Notes: generated from the letters alone by a model not told the origin. A stretch of 64,000 nt of DNA from CAUZIZ01 sp965218775 (GCA_965218775.1 CBDCLS010000006.1:248001-312000); one strand, 5' to 3'; shown: positions 31,994 through 46,425, counted from the stretch's first letter. Program-made: numbers and translations.

Positions 31994-34900
31994 CTATGTT
32001 GTCTTGACCGGCCGTTCAACGACAATGGAGGGAGCAACCTCGACAAGCTCCAAGGGATCAGCTTGCTCTTGTTCCATGTCCTCGAAGGGGTTCTCCACGT
32101 CGATTCTGCGATAGTATTCCATGCCGGTTCCGGCCGGAATCAAACGCCCCATGATGACATTTTCTTTCAGGCCCCTCAGATAGTCGATCTTGCCTCTGAT
32201 TGCCGCCTCGGTGAGAACTCGAGTCGTCTCCTGGAAAGAGGCTGCCGAAATGAACGAGTCGGTGCTCAGGGATGCCTTCGTGATCCCCAGGAGCAAGGGA
32301 CGCCCCGTCGCAGGCTTTCCGCCTCCGGCCGTCACCCGATCGTTCTCCTCCTGGAAACGGAACTTGTCGACCTGCTCCTCCAAAAGGAACTCGGTGTCTC
32401 CCACCTCTTCAACCTTGATCCACCGCATCATTTGACGAACGATGACCTCAATGTGTTTATCGCTGATATTCACTCCCTGCAGTCGATAGACCTCCTGGAT
32501 CTCGTTGACAAGGTAACTCTGGAGTTCTTTCTCACCCAAGACGCGGAGAATATCGTGCGAGTTACGAGGCCCATCCATCAAAGCTTCACCCGCCTTCACG
32601 GACTCACCCTCTTGAACGTTCACATGAACGCCTCGGGGCAGGAGGTATTCGGCCTTGGTTTTGGCCGACTCGTTCTCGACTGTGATCTTCCTTTGCCCGC
32701 GAGTGAAGCCCTCGTAGTGGACGACGCCGTCGATCTCAGTGATCACGGCTGTCTCTTTCGGTTTTCTGGCCTCGAAAAGCTCGACAACCCGGGGCAGACC
32801 ACCAGTGATGTCCTTGGTCTTTGTTGTCTCCCTTGGGATCTTTGACAGGGTGTCGCCGGGAAGGACCTGCTCACCCTGATCCACCATCAGGTGCGCCTTG
32901 GAGGGAATCATATAGGACTTGAGTACCTTGCCGCCTTCATCCTTGATCTGAATCGTCGGCTGGCGCTTTTCATCCGGGGAGTCAACGATGACCTTGCGAG
33001 CGAGTCCGGTCACCTCGTCCAGTTCTTCCTTCATCGTGATGCCTTCGACGATGTCCTTAAAATTTATGAGGCCGCCGAACTCGGAAAGGATTGAGAAAGT
33101 GAAGGGATCCCATTCTCCCAGTTTTGCCCCTTCGCTGACTTTCTGGCCATCTCTGACCATCAGTCGAGCCCCATAAACAACTGAATAGCGCTCCCTTTCG
33201 CGTCCCTTGTCGTCTTGAACGATCAGGCTGCCGCTGCGATTCATGACCACTAGGAGGTTTTCCTTGTCGGTGACTGTCTGCAGGTTGGAAAATTGGACCG
33301 TTCCGGCGTTCTTCGCTTCCAGGCTCGACTGCTCCTCGATTCGAGTCGCTGTCCCTCCAATATGGAAGGTCCTCATGGTCAACTGCGTCCCAGGTTCTCC
33401 AATCGACTGGGCCGCAGTAACTCCCACAGCTTCCCCCAGTTCGACGATTTTGCCGCTGGCTAGATTTCGCCCGTAGCACATTTTGCAAAGCCCACGTTCC
33501 GACTTGCAGGTGAGAACGGAGCGAATCAGGATCTTCTCGATGCCTGCCGCCTGGATTCTGGCGGCCATATCCTCATCGATTTCCTGATTGAGCTCTACCA
33601 GGCTTTCTCCGGTAAAGGGATCCACGACTCGTTCAAGAGACACTCGGCCAACGATGCGGTCCCTCAACGGTTCGATGATCTCTCCACCCTCCACAAGAGC
33701 GGTGACGTCGATTCCATCGAGAGTCCGGCAGTCCTCGGAAGTGATGATGACGTCCTGGGCCACATCCACCAGGCGGCGTGTGAGATAGCCAGAGTCAGCC
33801 GTCTTGAGAGCGGTATCCGCCAGACCCTTGCGCGCTCCATGGGTCGAGATGAAGTACTGGAGAACGGTCAGTCCTTCGCGAAAGTTCGCGGTGATGGGAG
33901 TCTCGATAATCTCTCCAGATGGCTTCGCCATCAGTCCTCTCATGCCGGCCAGCTGGCGAATCTGCTGCTTGCTGCCCCGAGCACCCGAGTCCGCCATGAC
34001 GTAGATCGAGTTGAACTCTCCGTCAGCTTCTTCGAAGGTAGACATCGACTCAAACATTTCGTCGGCTACCCGCTCCGTGACATCCGACCAGATAGCCACC
34101 ACCTTGTTGTAGCGCTCACCGTTGGTGATCGCGCCATCCAGGTACTGCTGCTCCACTTCAACGACTTCCTGACGAGCCTTCTCGACCAGATCTCCCTTGC
34201 TCTCAGGTACTACCAAATCGTCGATTCCGATAGTGAATCCAGCCTGCGTGGCATAGTAGAAGCCGAGTTCCTTGAGGTCATCGAGCATCTTGACCGTGGT
34301 TTCGAAACCATGTCGCAGGTAGCAGTAATTGACCAGTTGTTGTAGACCCTTCTTTTTCAAGATGCCGTTGACGTAAGGCATTTCCTCGGGCAGATGTTCG
34401 TTTAAAACAGCCCTGCCGACGGTTGTGGAGATAATCTGATTCCGAACCTCCTGAAGGTCAGCGTGGAGCACCGCCTGCTGGTCGTACTGAGTTGTTAGAT
34501 CGATCAATCTTCCTGAGTAGCGCATGAAGACCGGAGTTGACAGCTTAACCTCTTCCCTCTCCAAAGCGTGGTGTATCTCTTCGGAGCTGGCGAAAACCCG
34601 TCCCTCACCCTTGGCTCCGACGCCGGCCCGAGTCAGATAGTAGCAACCCAGAACGATATCCTGAGAGGGGACGGCAACAGGCTGCCCGCTGGCGGGAGAG
34701 AGCACGTTATGGCTCGCAACCATCAAAACTGAGGCTTCAATCTGGGACTCCTGTGAGAGCGGAATATGAACCGCCATCTGGTCGCCATCAAAATCGGCAT
34801 TGAAGGCCGTACAGACAAGGGGATGAATTCGAATGGCCTTTCCTTCCACCAGAACCGGCTCGAAGGCCTGGATGCCTAGGCGGTGCAGCGTAGGCGCTCG

Positions 34901-36172
34901 ATTGAGAAGCACCGGGTGTTGCTTGATCACATCTTCGAGGATGTCCCAAACCACCGGATGCTGACCCTCAACCATTTCCTTGGCACCCTTGATCGTGGTG
35001 GCGTGCCCCTCTCTCTCCAATCGGCTGTAGATAAAGGGTTTGAACAACTCCAAGGCCATGATCTTGGGGAGTCCGCACTGGTGAAGTTTCAGCTCTGGGC
35101 CGACTACGATCACGGAACGTCCTGAGTAATCAACTCGCTTTCCGAGCAGGTTCTGGCGAAAACGGCCCTGCTTGCCCTTGAGTGCATCGGATAGGGACTT
35201 CAACGGTCGGTTCTTCACCCCACGAAGGACCCTGCCCCGTCGCCCATTGTCAAAGAGCGCGTCCACTGCCTCCTGCAGCATCCTCTTTTCATTGCGGATG
35301 ATCACTTCGGGTGCACGCAGCTCAATCAGCTTCTTGAGTCGATTATTTCGGTTGATGACACGCCGGTAGAGGTCATTGAGATCTGACGTCGCAAAGCGTC
35401 CACCGTCGAGAGGAACCAGAGGCCTAAGCTCAGGGGGCAGCACGGGAATGACGTCCAGGATCATCCATTCGGGCCGATTCCCGCTCTTTCGTAGCGCGTC
35501 AACTACTTTCAACCGCTTGGAATACTTCAAACGCTTGAGCTGGGAAGTCTCATTCTTCATGCGGAAACGCAGATCGACACCCAAGGCCTCAACATCGACG
35601 CGGCGCAGAATCTCCTTGATCGCTTCCGCGCCCATTCCTGCCTCGAACTGGCCTGGATACTCAGCCTGCAGAGCCCGGTAGCGCTCCTCGGTCAGGAGTT
35701 CTTTTTCCTTGACCGGAACATCCCCCGGATCCACGATGATATAGGCCTCAAAGTAGAGTACTCGCTCCAGATCTCGGAGGGATAGATCCAGCAGGTGGCC
35801 GATTCGACTGGGCAGCCCTTTGAAGAACCAGACGTGGGAACAGGGGCTCGCCAATTCGATGTGGCCCAAGCGTTCACGGCGTACCTTAGAGAGAGTAACT
35901 TCGACACCGCACTTATCGCAGATCACCCCGCGGTGCTTCATCCGCTTGTATTTGCCGCACAGACACTCCCAATCCGTTACCGGACCAAAAATGCGGGCGC
36001 AAAACAATCCATCCCTCTCCGGCTTGAAGGTCCGGTAATTGATCGTCTCGGGTTTGGTGACTTCCCCACTTGACCAAGAGCGGATCTTCTCCGGCGAGGA
36101 AAGACCGATTCGGATGGCTTCAAAAGTCTTTAGCAGGTCACTCTTGTCGATCGGGTCACGAAATATTCTCAA
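31994..36172 (-). CDS. rpoC: DNA-directed RNA polymerase subunit beta'
   Basis: Catalytic largest subunit of RNA polymerase, about 1392 residues (normal size). Visible are the N-terminal zinc ribbon CLCGKYKRMKHRGVICDKCG, the active-site Mg loop NADFDGDQMAVH, the bridge/trigger region around GARGSKQQIRQLAGMRGLM, and the second zinc site CKSERGLCKMCYGR. I chose a TTG at 36172 because GGGAGG lies 6 bases upstream and the protein then begins LRIFRDPIDKSD.., like relatives; a GTG at 36208 would add 12 residues. Last gene of the tuf-rpoBC block, 75 bases after rpoB. Confidence 0.95.
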   Translation of the reverse strand: MRIFRDPIDKSDLLKTFEAIRIGLSSPEKIRSWSSGEVTKPETINYRTFKPERDGLFCARIFGPVTDWECLCGKYKRMKHRGVICDKCGVEVTLSKVRRERLGHIELASPCSHVWFFKGLPSRIGHLLDLSLRDLERVLYFEAYIIVDPGDVPVKEKELLTEERYRALQAEYPGQFEAGMGAEAIKEILRRVDVEALGVDLRFRMKNETSQLKRLKYSKRLKVVDALRKSGNRPEWMILDVIPVLPPELRPLVPLDGGRFATSDLNDLYRRVINRNNRLKKLIELRAPEVIIRNEKRMLQEAVDALFDNGRRGRVLRGVKNRPLKSLSDALKGKQGRFRQNLLGKRVDYSGRSVIVVGPELKLHQCGLPKIMALELFKPFIYSRLEREGHATTIKGAKEMVEGQHPVVWDILEDVIKQHPVLLNRAPTLHRLGIQAFEPVLVEGKAIRIHPLVCTAFNADFDGDQMAVHIPLSQESQIEASVLMVASHNVLSPASGQPVAVPSQDIVLGCYYLTRAGVGAKGEGRVFASSEEIHHALEREEVKLSTPVFMRYSGRLIDLTTQYDQQAVLHADLQEVRNQIISTTVGRAVLNEHLPEEMPYVNGILKKKGLQQLVNYCYLRHGFETTVKMLDDLKELGFYYATQAGFTIGIDDLVVPESKGDLVEKARQEVVEVEQQYLDGAITNGERYNKVVAIWSDVTERVADEMFESMSTFEEADGEFNSIYVMADSGARGSKQQIRQLAGMRGLMAKPSGEIIETPITANFREGLTVLQYFISTHGARKGLADTALKTADSGYLTRRLVDVAQDVIITSEDCRTLDGIDVTALVEGGEIIEPLRDRIVGRVSLERVVDPFTGESLVELNQEIDEDMAARIQAAGIEKILIRSVLTCKSERGLCKMCYGRNLASGKIVELGEAVGVTAAQSIGEPGTQLTMRTFHIGGTATRIEEQSSLEAKNAGTVQFSNLQTVTDKENLLVVMNRSGSLIVQDDKGRERERYSVVYGARLMVRDGQKVSEGAKLGEWDPFTFSILSEFGGLINFKDIVEGITMKEELDEVTGLARKVIVDSPDEKRQPTIQIKDEGGKVLKSYMIPSKAHLMVDQGEQVLPGDTLSKIPRETTKTKDITGGLPRVVELFEARKPKETAVITEIDGVVHYEGFTRGQRKITVENESAKTKAEYLLPRGVHVNVQEGESVKAGEALMDGPRNSHDILRVLGEKELQSYLVNEIQEVYRLQGVNISDKHIEVIVRQMMRWIKVEEVGDTEFLLEEQVDKFRFQEENDRVTAGGGKPATGRPLLLGITKASLSTDSFISAASFQETTRVLTEAAIRGKIDYLRGLKENVIMGRLIPAGTGMEYYRRIDVENPFEDMEQEQADPLELVEVAPSIVVERPVKTT

Positions 36173-36247
36173 GGCTTTCCTCCCACAACGGCAGTTGGGG
36201 TCTGCCACGAACCCTAAAGGCTACTAGGACAACTTATTGAATTCGAG

Positions 36248-40699
<4,452 letters not shown>

Positions 40700-41063
40700 A
40701 CTTAAACAACTCCCTCTGGTTTCCAAATGGACTGGGGGGGAAACTTCAAAAAACTCTTGGCTCCCGGCGAAATGAGAACACGGCTCCGATAACTTGCGCC
40801 GGAGCATACAAGGGGATATAGGGATCCACGAGCCGAGGATTCCGATCCGTGACCATGAATTGACTAGACCGCCAGCTCGTGCCTGCGCGGTTCGTTGACG
40901 CGCAGAAAAAAAGGAAAGGAGGGCACACTCCCCCCTTCCCCACTATCTAGTGAAACTCAATCAAACCCAACACGTAATTAGGAACTTAGCACAAACTGAG
41001 TTCTTAATGCAAGTATCCTTATCAGGATCTGGCCGATCTCTCAATTACGACAGGACTTTTCGA
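40700..41063. other. rplL-rpoB intergenic region
   Basis: 364 bases on the minus strand between rplL and rpoB. It contains a strong intrinsic terminator (40906-40939) early on and the rpoB leader. The position matches the known attenuator that lowers rpoBC expression relative to ribosomal proteins in other bacteria. Confidence 0.7.
40906..40939 (-). terminator. Intrinsic terminator / attenuator before rpoB
   Basis: On the minus strand GGAAGGGGGG (40939-40930) pairs with CCTCCTTTCC (40922-40913), ten pairs including G-U, with a short loop, followed directly by seven T. It lies about 125 bases after the rplL stop. Read-through must occur for rpoBC to be made unless a promoter lies between. Confidence 0.8.
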
Positions 41064-41447
41064 CTAGCGAACTTCTGCCGAGGCACCCGCCTCTTCGAAC
41101 TTCTTCTTGGCCTCCTCGGCCTCTTCCTTGGTGACGGCCTCCTTGACGGGCTTAGGCGCACTCTCTACCAAATCCTTTGCTTCCTTTAGACCCAGGCTCG
41201 TTATCTCACGGACGACTTTGATGACGTTGATTTTCTTGTCACCGATCGCGGTGAGGACAATATCAAACTCGGTCTTCTCTTCCTCTGCGGCTGCGGCGCC
41301 CCCTCCAGCCGGTGCGCCGGCGACGACCACCGGTGCTGCTGCTGCTGTGATCTCGAATTTTTCTTCCAGATCCTTCACCAGCTGGTTGACCTCAACAATG
41401 GACGCCTGTCCAATCCATTCCAGTACATCATCCTTCGTAGTTGCCAT
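41064..41447 (-). CDS. rplL: 50S ribosomal protein L7/L12
   Basis: Acidic stalk protein, 127 residues, normal length. The N-terminal dimerisation helices (VLEWIGQASIVEVNQLVKDL) join by an Ala/Gly hinge (AAAPVVVAGAPAGGGAAAAE) to the factor-binding C-terminal domain (EFDIVLTAIGDKKINVIKVV and LGLKEAKDLVESAPKPVKE). GGAGG/AAGGA precede the ATG. It lies 24 bases after rplJ, the usual L10-L7/12 pair. Confidence 0.97.
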   Translation of the reverse strand: MATTKDDVLEWIGQASIVEVNQLVKDLEEKFEITAAAAPVVVAGAPAGGGAAAAEEEKTEFDIVLTAIGDKKINVIKVVREITSLGLKEAKDLVESAPKPVKEAVTKEEAEEAKKKFEEAGASAEVR

Positions 41448-41471
41448 TCCTTTTTACCTCCAGTCTATCGA

Positions 41472-41996
41472 TTAGTTTTCGTTTTTTTGTTCCTCAAGGG
41501 CCTTCAAGCCGGCTCCCAGATTCCTCAAGGGAGCTTGCAGCGTTGAGGCGAACGCACTCAAGGGAGCGTTCAGCAGGTACACAAGCTTTGAAAGCAACTC
41601 GGGGCGAGACGGTATTTCCGCAAGACCCTCGATCTCATCGGGAGAAAGCGTTGAGCCGTCCAGAACCCCGGCCTTGAAGGCCAAACCCGGATGATCCTTG
41701 ACATAGCCCTTCAAGAGCTTCGCCAGAGCCACCGGATCCTGATCCGTGTACGCAATGGCGGTGGGGCCTTCGAAGTGGGAATTCAGCTCATGCACCGGAG
41801 TATCTTCTGCCGCTCTTAGAGCCAGCGTGTTCTTCACCACCCGATAGCCGCTACCGTTCTCGGAGACCTTCCGTCGCAGTTCCGTCAGATCGGAGACGTT
41901 GATCTCCCGGAAAGCCAACAGAAGAACGCTGGCATTTCCCTGAAACGTCTGCCTTAGAGCCTCAACTACCTGTCGTTTTTCTTCCTTGTTCACCAA
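41472..41996 (-). CDS. rplJ: 50S ribosomal protein L10
   Basis: Stalk base protein that binds 23S rRNA and L7/L12 dimers, 174 residues. It starts VNKEEKRQVVEALRQTFQGN; the core YRVVKNTLALRAAEDT and GPTAIAY are typical, and the C-terminal helix (LVYLLNAPLSAFASTLQAPLRNLGAGLKAL) would carry the L7/L12 dimers. Start is TTG (41996) or GTG (41993); GAGG lies 5-8 bases upstream. Only 39 bases separate it from rplA. Confidence 0.96.
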   Translation of the reverse strand: MVNKEEKRQVVEALRQTFQGNASVLLLAFREINVSDLTELRRKVSENGSGYRVVKNTLALRAAEDTPVHELNSHFEGPTAIAYTDQDPVALAKLLKGYVKDHPGLAFKAGVLDGSTLSPDEIEGLAEIPSRPELLSKLVYLLNAPLSAFASTLQAPLRNLGAGLKALEEQKNEN

Positions 41997-42035
41997 ACCA
42001 TCCTCTGGTTTCTTACCCCGGATTTCTCAAGACGG

Positions 42036-42725
42036 CTACGTTCTTTCCACCTGGACCACATCAATCTTGATGCCGGGGCTCATGGTCGAAGACATCGAGA
42101 TCCCCTTGAGGTAACGCCCTTTGGCCGCGGCGGGTTTGGCCCGAACTATAGCTCCCACCAAGCTTCGAGCGTTCTCGACCAGATGCTCTGCCTCGAAGGA
42201 CAGGCGTCCCAGTGGGGCGTGTATCACTCCGTTCTTGTCCACCCGGAATTCCACCTTGCCGGCCTTGATCTCTTTCACCGCCTTGGACACGTCGAACGTC
42301 ACCGTTCCCGCCTTGGGGTTGGGCATCAGGCCGCGGGGACCCAGGACCCGACCTAGCTTGCCCACCGACTTCATCATATCGGGCGTGGAAACTAAGGCGT
42401 CAAAATCCATCCAGCCCTTCTGGATCTTCTCGACGACGTCCTCACCGCCCACTTCGTCCGCACCGGCCTCCTCTGCTTCCTTCACCTTCTCGCCTGAGGC
42501 GACAACACAGACTCGAAGCGACTTTCCAAGTCCATACGGCAGCACAACGGTTCCGCGAACCATCTGATCGGCATGCTTCGGATCGACACCCAGGCGCAAG
42601 GCAATCTCCAGCGTTTCGTCGAACTTAGCAAACTTGATCTCGCGAAGCAGCGTGATCGCATCTTCCAGGCTGTAATCCCTGGCCTCTACCTTGGACTTGG
42701 CTGCTAGAAAGCCCTTTCCTGACAT
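42036..42725 (-). CDS. rplA: 50S ribosomal protein L1
   Basis: 229 residues, normal. L1 forms the mobile stalk at the E site and represses its own operon in many bacteria by binding mRNA. Recognisable parts are the N-terminal YSLEDAITLLREIKFAKFDE, RGTVVLPYGLGKSLRVCV, LGRVLGPRGLMPNPKAGTV and the C-terminal KGRYLKGISMSSTMSPGIKI. GGAGG precedes the ATG by 9 bases. It follows rplK after a 148-base gap that contains a short family-1 remnant. Confidence 0.97.
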   Translation of the reverse strand: MSGKGFLAAKSKVEARDYSLEDAITLLREIKFAKFDETLEIALRLGVDPKHADQMVRGTVVLPYGLGKSLRVCVVASGEKVKEAEEAGADEVGGEDVVEKIQKGWMDFDALVSTPDMMKSVGKLGRVLGPRGLMPNPKAGTVTFDVSKAVKEIKAGKVEFRVDKNGVIHAPLGRLSFEAEHLVENARSLVGAIVRAKPAAAKGRYLKGISMSSTMSPGIKIDVVQVERT

Positions 42726-42854
42726 CTTGTCAAACCTCCCAAAAAAACCTGCAATGCACAGGAACCCTATGCCAATCGGCCCAAGTTCCTTCTGAGCAAA
42801 CCCACCTCGGTATGTCCATCCTCAGAGCACCACATTCCATCAATACGGTACTTC

Positions 42855-42868
42855 GTACACTGGTGTAC
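42855..42868. repeat. Minimal palindrome GTACACTGGTGTAC, copy a
   Basis: GTACACTGGTGTAC followed by TTAGG lies between rplA and the rplK stop. It reads as the two tips of the family-1 element fused (GTACACTGG and GTGTACTTA). An 18-base stretch is identical to copy b at 43334-43347. Confidence 0.6.
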
Positions 42869-42873
42869 TTAGG

Positions 42874-43299
42874 CTAGTCGGTTACCTCGACCCCCATACT
42901 CCTGGCGGTTCCCATGATGATCCGTTTGGCCGCCTCCAAGTCTCCGGCATTCAGATCCGGAAGCTTGGTCTTTGCGATCTCCTCTACCTGTTTCTCCGTC
43001 ACCTGCGCGACCTTGTCCTTGTTGGGCTCCGCTGAACCCTTCGCGATTCCCGCTGCCCTCTTGAGCAGAACGGCCGCCGGCGGCGTCTTGGTGATGAAAC
43101 TATAACTTCGGTCCTGGTAGACCGTGATCACGACAGGAATAATCAAGCCTTCTTCACCCTGAGTCTTGGCGTTGAAAGCCTTGCAGAAATCCATGATGTT
43201 GACACCGTGTTGACCCAGAGCAGGCCCAACCGGAGGGGCAGGGGTCGCCTTTCCGGCAGGAATCTGCAGCTTGATCATTCCCGTTATCTTCTTGGCCAT
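42874..43299 (-). CDS. rplK: 50S ribosomal protein L11
   Basis: 141 residues, normal. L11 binds the GTPase centre of 23S rRNA. It begins MAKKITGMIKLQIPAGKATP and shows PPVGPALGQHGVNIMDFCKA, SFITKTPPAAVLLKRAAGI and the C-terminal GTARSMGVEV. GGAGGTCTG precedes the ATG. Minimal palindromes flank the gene on both sides. Confidence 0.97.
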   Translation of the reverse strand: MAKKITGMIKLQIPAGKATPAPPVGPALGQHGVNIMDFCKAFNAKTQGEEGLIIPVVITVYQDRSYSFITKTPPAAVLLKRAAGIAKGSAEPNKDKVAQVTEKQVEEIAKTKLPDLNAGDLEAAKRIIMGTARSMGVEVTD

Positions 43300-43333
43300 C
43301 AGACCTCCGATACAGTCCTAACGAGGGCACTTG

Positions 43334-43347
43334 GTACACTGGTGTAC
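43334..43347. repeat. Minimal palindrome GTACACTGGTGTAC, copy b
   Basis: Same 14-base core plus TTAG as copy a, lying between rplK and nusG. Flanking bases extend the symmetry (GCACT on one side, AGTGC on the other), so it can form a hairpin of about 12 pairs. Confidence 0.6.
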
Positions 43348-43387
43348 TTAGTGCTCCTTAAATCATCGTATTTATGGAAGGGAGCAC

Positions 43388-43960
43388 TTAGCCCTTCTCC
43401 ACCTGAATGAACTCCAGCTCGACGGGCGTGGCACGACCAAAAATGGTCACCATAACCTTCAAGGTGCTGCGGTCCAGATTGACGTCCTCCACCTCTCCGG
43501 TGAAGTTGGAAAAGGGCCCGTCGATGATCTTGACCGTCTCACCCTTCTCGAATATGAACTTCGGTTTCGGCTTTTCGGCCGCGGTCGAAACCCTGTGAAC
43601 CACCTGGTCAACTTCGGCTTCGGTTAGCGGAGTTGGCTTATTCCCCTGGCTGACAAACCCGCTGACCTTGGGCGTATTGCGAACGAGATGCCAGGTTTCA
43701 TCTGTCAGATCCATCTCAACCAGGATATAGCCCGGGAAGAATAGCTTGGAGGTGACAACCTTCTTCCCTCCCCGCATTTCCACTACATCCTCTGTGGGAA
43801 TGAGAATCTGGCCGATCATGTCCTGAAGCCCATAAGCCTGGACCCGGTTCATGAGGCCCTCGGCCACCTTGCGCTCAAAGCCTGAGTAGGTGTGGATAAT
43901 GTACCACTTCTTGCCCAGTCCAGGAGTCTTAGTTGTCGTGTCCTTGGGTGCGGTATCGAT
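43388..43960 (-). CDS. nusG: Transcription termination/antitermination protein NusG
   Basis: NusG links RNA polymerase to Rho or the ribosome. The NGN domain reads KKWYIIHTYSGFERKVAEGL, ..SKLFFPGYILVEMDLTDETW, and the C-terminal KOW domain FEKGETVKIIDGPFSNFTGE. The N-terminus extends upstream of any ATG, GTG or TTG. A strong AAGGAG Shine-Dalgarno sits 7 bases before an ATC codon at 43960, which would give 190 residues beginning with a short polar extension as in other acidobacterial NusG. A CTG at 43918 (176 residues) is the alternative. A GTG at 43867 would remove the conserved WYIIHTYSG strand and is unlikely. Coordinates assume ATC. Confidence 0.85.
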   Translation of the reverse strand: MDTAPKDTTTKTPGLGKKWYIIHTYSGFERKVAEGLMNRVQAYGLQDMIGQILIPTEDVVEMRGGKKVVTSKLFFPGYILVEMDLTDETWHLVRNTPKVSGFVSQGNKPTPLTEAEVDQVVHRVSTAAEKPKPKFIFEKGETVKIIDGPFSNFTGEVEDVNLDRSTLKVMVTIFGRATPVELEFIQVEKG

Positions 43961-44018
43961 AACGTCTCTCCTTCTTATGATGATGAACGCGATTCGCGCC
44001 TTAAGTACCTTGCCCCGC

Positions 44019-44243
44019 CTAGCGGAACATCTGAAAGACCCGCTCCACCCCTTTTCTCAAGACGAAGTCCACAAGGAAGAGATAAAAGCCAAAGAAGAAA
44101 ACACTGGCAATGACAACCGTCGTAGTCCCATAGACCTCTTTCCGGCTGGGCCAGGTGACCTTCCTCAACTCCATCTTGACGTCGCCGTAAAACCGGACCA
44201 GATTGCCCGGTGCCACTTTCAGCTTTTCTAACATAGCAACCAA
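44019..44243 (-). CDS. secE: Preprotein translocase subunit SecE
   Basis: Single-helix SecE of the SecYEG channel, 74 residues. FYGDVKMELRKVTWPSRKEV is the conserved amphipathic segment and TTTVVIASVFFFGFYLFLVD the membrane helix. The start is decided by the ribosome site: GGAGG is 6 bases before a TTG at 44243, but 15 bases before the ATG at 44234. It precedes nusG by 58 bases, as in most bacteria. Confidence 0.92.
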   Translation of the reverse strand: MVAMLEKLKVAPGNLVRFYGDVKMELRKVTWPSRKEVYGTTTVVIASVFFFGFYLFLVDFVLRKGVERVFQMFR

Positions 44244-44298
44244 CGTAAACCTCCTCTGCCACCTGGGCGGAACAATCAAACAATGGACGAGTCACTGG

Positions 44299-44372
44299 CA
44301 GGCCAGGAGGGATTCGAACCCCCAACATCCGGTTTTGGAGACCGGCGCTCTACCAATTGGAGCTACTGGCCT
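44299..44372 (-). tRNA. tRNA-Trp (CCA)
   Basis: 74-nt cloverleaf: acceptor AGGCCAG / CTGGCCT, D-stem GCTC/GAGC, anticodon stem CCGGT/ACCGG with loop CTCCAAA, T-arm with TTCGAAT. Anticodon CCA reads UGG. No encoded CCA end. Position between rpmG and secE is the usual one. Confidence 0.95.
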
Positions 44373-44385
44373 GCTAAGAGTCGCC

Positions 44386-44535
44386 CTACCGAGTCTCCTT
44401 ATGGACTGTATGGTGGCGACACCACCTGCAGTATTTCTTCAGCTCAAGCCGCTCGGTGACATTCGCCTTGTTCTTGGTAGTTGTATAGTTCCGCCGTTTG
44501 CAGTCGGTACACTGTAAGGTGATAATTTCCCGCAT
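44386..44535 (-). CDS. rpmG: 50S ribosomal protein L33
   Basis: A 49-residue ORF: MREIITLQCTDCKRRNYTTT then KNKANVTERLELKKYCRWCR and HHTVHKETR. This is L33 of the four-cysteine, zinc-binding type (CTDC...CRWC). GGAG lies 5 bases before the ATG. It lies between tRNA-Trp and tuf, the common gene order. Confidence 0.96.
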   Translation of the reverse strand: MREIITLQCTDCKRRNYTTTKNKANVTERLELKKYCRWCRHHTVHKETR

Positions 44536-44579
44536 CGGATCTCCAACCCTTCAAACCGTTCCCGGCCCGGAGTTGCCGC

Positions 44580-45767
<1,188 letters not shown>

Positions 45768-45821
45768 ACGATTCTCCTCGTCTCGTCCTTCTTCTATCTA
45801 CCGATATCTACCGAAGCGGAA

Positions 45822-45893
<72 letters not shown>

Positions 45894-45961
45894 ACATCCT
45901 TCCTTCTCATGCTACCGCGCTGGGGATTTCGACAAGATCCTCAGACCTGCTAGAGAGTTGG

Positions 45962-46033
45962 AGCGGGAGACGGGACTCGAACCCGCGACCGATAGCTTGG
46001 AAGGCTATTACTCTACCACTGAGTTACTCCCGC
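45962..46033 (-). tRNA. tRNA-Gly (TCC)
   Basis: 72-nt cloverleaf: acceptor GCGGGAG/CTCCCGC, anticodon stem ATAGC/GCTAT, loop CTTCCAA, T-arm TTCGAGT. Anticodon TCC reads GGA/GGG. Confidence 0.95.
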
Positions 46034-46103
46034 TTGGAACCACCAGAGCCTATTCTCCGAAAAACCCGGCTGCCGTCGCAACTTCCCAATAGTTAATCAG
46101 ATC

Positions 46104-46188
46104 TGGAGGGGGCAGGATTCGAACCTGCGTAGCCCCGAAGGGCGACGGGTTTACAGCCCGTTGCCTTTGTCCACTCGACCACCCCTCC
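46104..46188 (-). tRNA. tRNA-Tyr (GTA)
   Basis: 85-nt class II tRNA with long variable arm (CGCCCTTCGGGGCTACG): acceptor GGAGGGG/CCCCTCC, anticodon stem CGGGC/ACCCG region with loop TGTAAA, anticodon GTA. T-arm TTCGAAT. Confidence 0.95.
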
Positions 46189-46200
46189 GCCGACACGCTT

Positions 46201-46272
46201 AGCTGGCGAAGGGAATCGAACCCCCAACCTGCTGATTACAAATCAGCCGCTCTACCGTTGAGCTACGCCAGC
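46201..46272 (-). tRNA. tRNA-Thr (TGT)
   Basis: 72-nt cloverleaf: acceptor GCTGGCG/CGCCAGC, anticodon stem GCTGA/TCAGC, loop TTTGTAA, T-arm TTCGATT. Anticodon TGT (UGU) reads ACA/ACG. First gene of the tRNA-tuf-secE-nusG-rpl-rpo block. Confidence 0.95.
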
Positions 46273-46395
46273 GATCCCAAAAGTTCTTGCCCGGCTCGTT
46301 CGACACACGCCTCAACTCCCAACCGGAGGTGATGCCAAACCCAGCATGGTCGGGTGAATTACCACCACCAAAAACGGGCTGCACAGAATCTAGTA

Positions 46396-46425
46396 ATTTA
46401 GCACGCTGAATAGGCGCTTGTAAAG
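46396..46425 (-). promoter_or_regulatory. Sigma70-type promoter for the tRNA-tuf block
   Basis: On the minus strand TTTACA (46425-46420), an 18-base spacer and TAAATT (46401-46396). Transcription would start about 115 bases before the first tRNA-Thr. Good matches to -35/-10 boxes upstream of genes that need a strong promoter. Confidence 0.55.
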
